Assembly (NCBI GenBank): GCA_021107605.1
Contig: JAIOSN010000095.1
Coordinates: forward strand, 1-8,256
Direction of reading: 5' to 3'
From: Anaerolineae bacterium
Lineage (GTDB): Bacteria > Chloroflexota > Anaerolineae > B4-G1 > SLSP01
Length of the DNA stretch: 8,256 nucleotides
A program made the translations under genes and the position numbers. Shown here piece by piece: positions 6,033 to 8,256 of the stretch. Every line of letters begins with the position of its first letter. Position 1 is the stretch's first letter. Below the pieces are notes generated by a model. That model did not search any database and had not been told where the DNA came from. It worked only from the letters and a program-made list of their open reading frames with translations.

Positions 6033-6474
6033 TTAGGTGTTGTGCTGGGTTACTCGCGTATCTACCAGCTCCAACAATTGCGATGGGGTAACGCTTTGAA
6101 TTCCCCGGAACGAGTTGAGGACGAGCAGATCATTATCTCCAGTAACGATAAATGCTGCATTGCCATTAACCGCCAATTCCAAGAGCTGGTCATCTTTGGA
6201 ATCTCGACAGACACAGAGCCTTATCTGTGGTTTCCACCAACTCGGACTCGCCAATCAAACCCTCAAGAAATCGGTCCCGCTCTTTGCGTGTGACATAGCG
6301 CTTGAATTTCTCTCTACTTAACACATCACTCAGCTCTTCTGTCAGACTTGGTGACATCAAAATAATCCCATCGTCAAGTGCGTGAAAAAACGCTTGCCCC
6401 GGAGTTGAATGGTTAAAAAGCAAGGCACCTATGATGACATTTGTGTCCAAGACGTATCGCGTTTTATGACTCAT
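6033..6474 (-). pseudogene. PIN-domain ribonuclease toxin (COG1569-like), frameshifted
   Basis: The intact form would be a VapC-like endoribonuclease inhibited by the upstream antitoxin. Two frames on the minus strand together make one PIN protein. The first starts at the ATG 6472-6474 and carries YVLDTNV (Asp10), a MSPSLTEEL helix (Glu46/47) and KFKRYVTRKERDRFL; it then reads off frame and stops at 6190-6192. The second carries VCRDSKDD, LELAVNG, IVTGDNDLL and FRGIQSVTP, and stops at 6033-6035. Removing one base in about 6213-6222 restores a 146-residue product with the usual seven residues between the LVE and CRD motifs and all expected acidic residues (Asp10, Asp91, Asp113 region). The total span equals an exact codon number plus one. 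The truncated 94-residue product lacks half the active site, so it should be inactive. A sequencing indel is possible, though no long homopolymer is there. Confidence 0.82.
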
Positions 6475-6691
6475 CAAGGATCGATTGAAGAATAGTTGGC
6501 GTTAGTCCACGTTCTTGGGCGTTTCGGCTAATCTCACCCAGGAGCTGTCTCAATGATGATGGGGTACGGGTGGCATCACGTAAACGTAGATTTACGAGTA
6601 AATCAAGCTTGTAACGTTCTTTCTCGGAAGCGACGCGATAGGCTCTAGCCACATCGGTATTGACAGAGACAGTGATTTGTTCTAGACCCAT
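6464..6691 (-). CDS. Small antitoxin of a PIN toxin-antitoxin module
   Basis: A 75-residue protein of the type that regularly precedes COG1569 PIN toxins in Chloroflexota and cyanobacteria. The N-terminal strand ITVSVNTDVARAY (6-18) followed by a helix with KLDLLVNLRL (28-37) resembles a ribbon-helix-helix DNA-binding unit. The C-terminal part, NAQERGLTPTILQSIL (57-72), is the characteristic toxin-binding tail. It should neutralise the toxin and repress its own promoter. The start has GAGGTGG (6696-6702) four bases upstream. It overlaps the toxin start by 11 bp, which is typical of translational coupling. The frame is intact even though its partner is broken. Confidence 0.83.
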   Translation of the reverse strand: MGLEQITVSVNTDVARAYRVASEKERYKLDLLVNLRLRDATRTPSSLRQLLGEISRNAQERGLTPTILQSILDES

Positions 6692-6702
6692 TTTTCCACC
6701 TC

Positions 6703-6721
6703 AATTGATTGTTGATCAATT
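6703..6721 (-). promoter_or_regulatory. Candidate antitoxin operator (7-bp inverted repeat)
   Basis: AATTGAT (6703-6709) and ATCAATT (6715-6721) are a perfect inverted repeat around five bases. It sits directly upstream of the antitoxin ribosome-binding site, where an autoregulating ribbon-helix-helix antitoxin would bind. A CATAAT-like -10 overlaps its upstream arm (about 6718-6724, minus strand), but no good -35 is seen. Confidence 0.4.
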
Positions 6722-6967
6722 ATGTACACATATCGGTTGACCCCACGCTTTTCCGGTACGAGCGAGATTAACGTGCGGAATGCAAAATCGACGGCTTGCG
6801 AGTTTAGAAAGTGCTCCACACGGGTCGCTTGGCGGATGCGGCGTGAGAGCCTTCGCCGGGCAGCAAACCTAAATGCGGGTGAGAAACTCGAAAAGCGCGC
6901 CGATTAGCCAAGTCGGCTGCAACACGTGGTTAGCGTGCTAAATAAATACCTCATAGAAATATAAATA
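6722..6967. other. Gene-free gap between antitoxin and methyltransferase
   Basis: No recognisable gene on either strand; the short plus-strand open frame (6722-6907) is Arg-rich, lacks a ribosome site and looks spurious. The part 6735-6920 is GC-richer than the methyltransferase gene beside it. It contains CGAGTTT and AAACTCG about 80 bp apart in inverted orientation, and a weak GCCGA/TCGGC hairpin (6899-6917) that could mark the end of the methyltransferase transcript. The last 50 bases are AT-rich. Confidence 0.5.
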
Positions 6968-8095
6968 TCACCGTCTCATTACAATATCAACTTCACCAGG
7001 TTTACGACTAAAGTCACCGAACAAAGCCGTCTGGGTTTGTCCGTCAAACGGCCGATTGGTTTCTTCCACCTCCCAATCGGGAAAATGTTTCATTAACACA
7101 TTACGGGTTGTTTCGAGTGTGAATGGGCGTTTATCCGTGCGCACGTAGATGATCGCGTTATCATCCATAATCTGCGCAACATGCTCGAATACCGAATCTA
7201 GCAATTTTTGATAAGCTCCTTTTGAACTAAACCGACCCCTGTGTCTATTCTCAACTTTACTTGGAAAATCGGGACCGCCTAACATCCAGTACCGTATCCA
7301 CTGATCGTAATGATAATGTGTAATATCATAGTAAGGTGGAGAGGTCAAAAGTAATTTGAAGCGTGGTTGTTCGCCTTTCTTTACATTCAGTACAATTTGT
7401 TCTAGTTCAGTTGTACAATCAGCCAGAATGGCAAGACCTTTCCCTGTGCCTTCAGGTCTGCCTTGTTTATATCGCCACTCGATTTTCTTCAACATAAAGT
7501 CAAGAGGATCTAGGTTTGGCGGTGTCATTTTTCGTCTAGTCCACCAACGTACCGAATAATCTGGTGCCATTGCTTTTGACTGTCGCATCTGATTAGATAG
7601 ACCACTTCCTAACTTGGCATGTAGAGAAATCAAAATCAGTGACATAAGAGTAATGTCTACCGAGTCTTCTTTCCAATTCAAATCGTGTCTTGCAGCTAAC
7701 AAAAACGATAACACATTTGGTGCATAGCAATGCGAGAAAAAATCTGCAAGTTTTTGTCGTGAGCGTACACCGAAAAATCTAGCTCGCTGACTGATTTCTC
7801 TTAGACGGTCTTCTACAGATTCTCGTGGTGCTGGATATAATTTGGTCTGCCCATAAACCCATCCCACTGGATTGATCTCGATTCCTATTCCATTGCGCCG
7901 CTGTGAAGTGGCAGCATAAATGCTAGAAAAACGACCTGCGAATGGTTCAAGTACCCAATCTCCTGGATCCGTGAAACGGGAAACTACGTCGAATGCAAAC
8001 TCGTTAGGAAACATAGCATAGTAAGGGCCAACCGCTGCCCATCTACCAATCGCATTTTTATAAGTACGTTGCCATTTGCCATTTACTTGAATCAT
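6968..8095 (-). CDS. Site-specific DNA methyltransferase (SPPY class, N6-adenine or N4-cytosine)
   Basis: A 375-residue AdoMet-dependent enzyme that should methylate an exocyclic amino group in DNA. A motif-X-like stretch (FPNEFAFDVVSRF, 29-41) precedes motif I (VLEPFAGRFSS, 48-57), which binds AdoMet, and motif II (GIGIEINPVGWVYG, 69-82). A roughly 170-residue central part probably holds target recognition. The catalytic motif IV, LLLTSPPYYDITHY, is at 248-261, and a later strand AIIYVRTDK (314-322) follows. The order X-I-target-IV fits an alpha-like arrangement. The Ser in TSPPY favours N4-cytosine but does not exclude adenine. Motif I reads FAGRF where FxGxG is usual, so the second glycine is missing. 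The start has AGGA five to eight bases upstream and overlaps the preceding stop as ATGA. The gene is clearly AT-richer than the rest of the window, which suggests transfer. Confidence 0.88.
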   Translation of the reverse strand: MIQVNGKWQRTYKNAIGRWAAVGPYYAMFPNEFAFDVVSRFTDPGDWVLEPFAGRFSSIYAATSQRRNGIGIEINPVGWVYGQTKLYPAPRESVEDRLREISQRARFFGVRSRQKLADFFSHCYAPNVLSFLLAARHDLNWKEDSVDITLMSLILISLHAKLGSGLSNQMRQSKAMAPDYSVRWWTRRKMTPPNLDPLDFMLKKIEWRYKQGRPEGTGKGLAILADCTTELEQIVLNVKKGEQPRFKLLLTSPPYYDITHYHYDQWIRYWMLGGPDFPSKVENRHRGRFSSKGAYQKLLDSVFEHVAQIMDDNAIIYVRTDKRPFTLETTRNVLMKHFPDWEVEETNRPFDGQTQTALFGDFSRKPGEVDIVMRR

Positions 8096-8256
8096 TGTGT
8101 GTCCTGCATTAAATCACGCGCCATACGTTCAAGCACTCGTTTACCCAAATTAAGTGGGATTGATGCCTCTGCATGAGCTGCTACAATGGGGGCTAATGAA
8201 TTTGGATACTTTGATGATACCAGTTGATCAAAGATAGCCATAGCGTCCGCTAATCT
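8092..8256 (-). CDS. C-terminal end of an unidentified gene (partial)
   Basis: The last 54 codons of a gene that enters from the right edge. The visible tail is largely helical, with a stretch KYPNSLAPIVAAHAEASIPL (residues 16-35 of the visible part) and a basic-acidic helix GKRVLERMARDLMQD. I do not recognise the family. The TGA stop (8092-8094) overlaps the methyltransferase ATG (8093-8095), a tight translational coupling that makes a shared function likely, for example a restriction or specificity partner. That function is inferred from position only. The frame is open to the window end, and the internal ATG at codon 6 of the visible part is unlikely to be the true start. Confidence 0.6.
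   Translation of the reverse strand, partial: RLADAMAIFDQLVSSKYPNSLAPIVAAHAEASIPLNLGKRVLERMARDLMQDTQ

Noticed and set aside
6190..6254. Programmed frameshift in the PIN toxin
   Set aside because: No slippery heptamer, no obvious downstream structure and no known precedent in this family. An indel or read error is simpler.
6722..6907. Plus-strand open frame of 61 codons
   Set aside because: No ribosome-binding site, Arg-rich product with no recognisable domain, and it overlaps the presumed antitoxin promoter/operator.

Overview
The window looks like a chromosomal segment of a bacterium, most likely a member of the Chloroflexota (Anaerolineae-like). This is inferred, not proven. The clues are a DUF4230 protein with a Thr/Pro-rich tail, a very large polytopic O-antigen-ligase-like protein fused to a glycoside-hydrolase-like domain, a COG1569-type PIN toxin with its usual small antitoxin, and intergenic DNA full of heptanucleotide repeats and CACGGATT-type dispersed repeats. 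No rRNA, tRNA, CRISPR array, transposase or phage gene is visible.

Left part (82-4434, all minus strand): three genes that probably form one operon, read from right to left. First comes a 139-aa three-helix membrane protein with a good sigma70-like promoter in front. After 33 nt follows a 1038-aa protein made of a signal anchor, a GH39/GH5-like barrel, a beta-sandwich and a Wzy_C/O-antigen-ligase membrane domain. After a further 87 nt comes a 231-aa membrane-anchored DUF4230 protein. All three are envelope proteins, and the middle one points to cell-surface polysaccharide polymerisation or ligation. Both positions where the barrel family carries its catalytic glutamates are substituted (Asn160 and Asp280), so the extracytoplasmic domain looks like a pseudo-glycosidase that may bind glycan rather than cut it.

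Middle part (4435-5956): a 568-bp intergenic region with no gene and three kinds of repeat separates the minus-strand operon from a plus-strand aldo/keto reductase. The reductase is close in pattern to the Kv-channel beta-subunit/YghZ group (AKR6/AKR14) and has an intact Asp-Tyr-Lys-His tetrad. A 13-bp GC-rich hairpin separates it from the convergent module that follows.

Right part (6033-8256, all minus strand): a toxin-antitoxin pair with an intact small antitoxin and a PIN-domain toxin whose frame is broken by a single extra base. Next is a 276-bp gap with a candidate operator next to the antitoxin and no recognisable gene. Then comes an AT-richer, probably horizontally acquired DNA methyltransferase with an SPPY catalytic motif and a degenerate motif I. 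An unidentified gene running off the right edge overlaps it by 4 bp (ATGA). That gene and the methyltransferase are likely co-translated and could be part of a restriction or other defence locus extending beyond the window.
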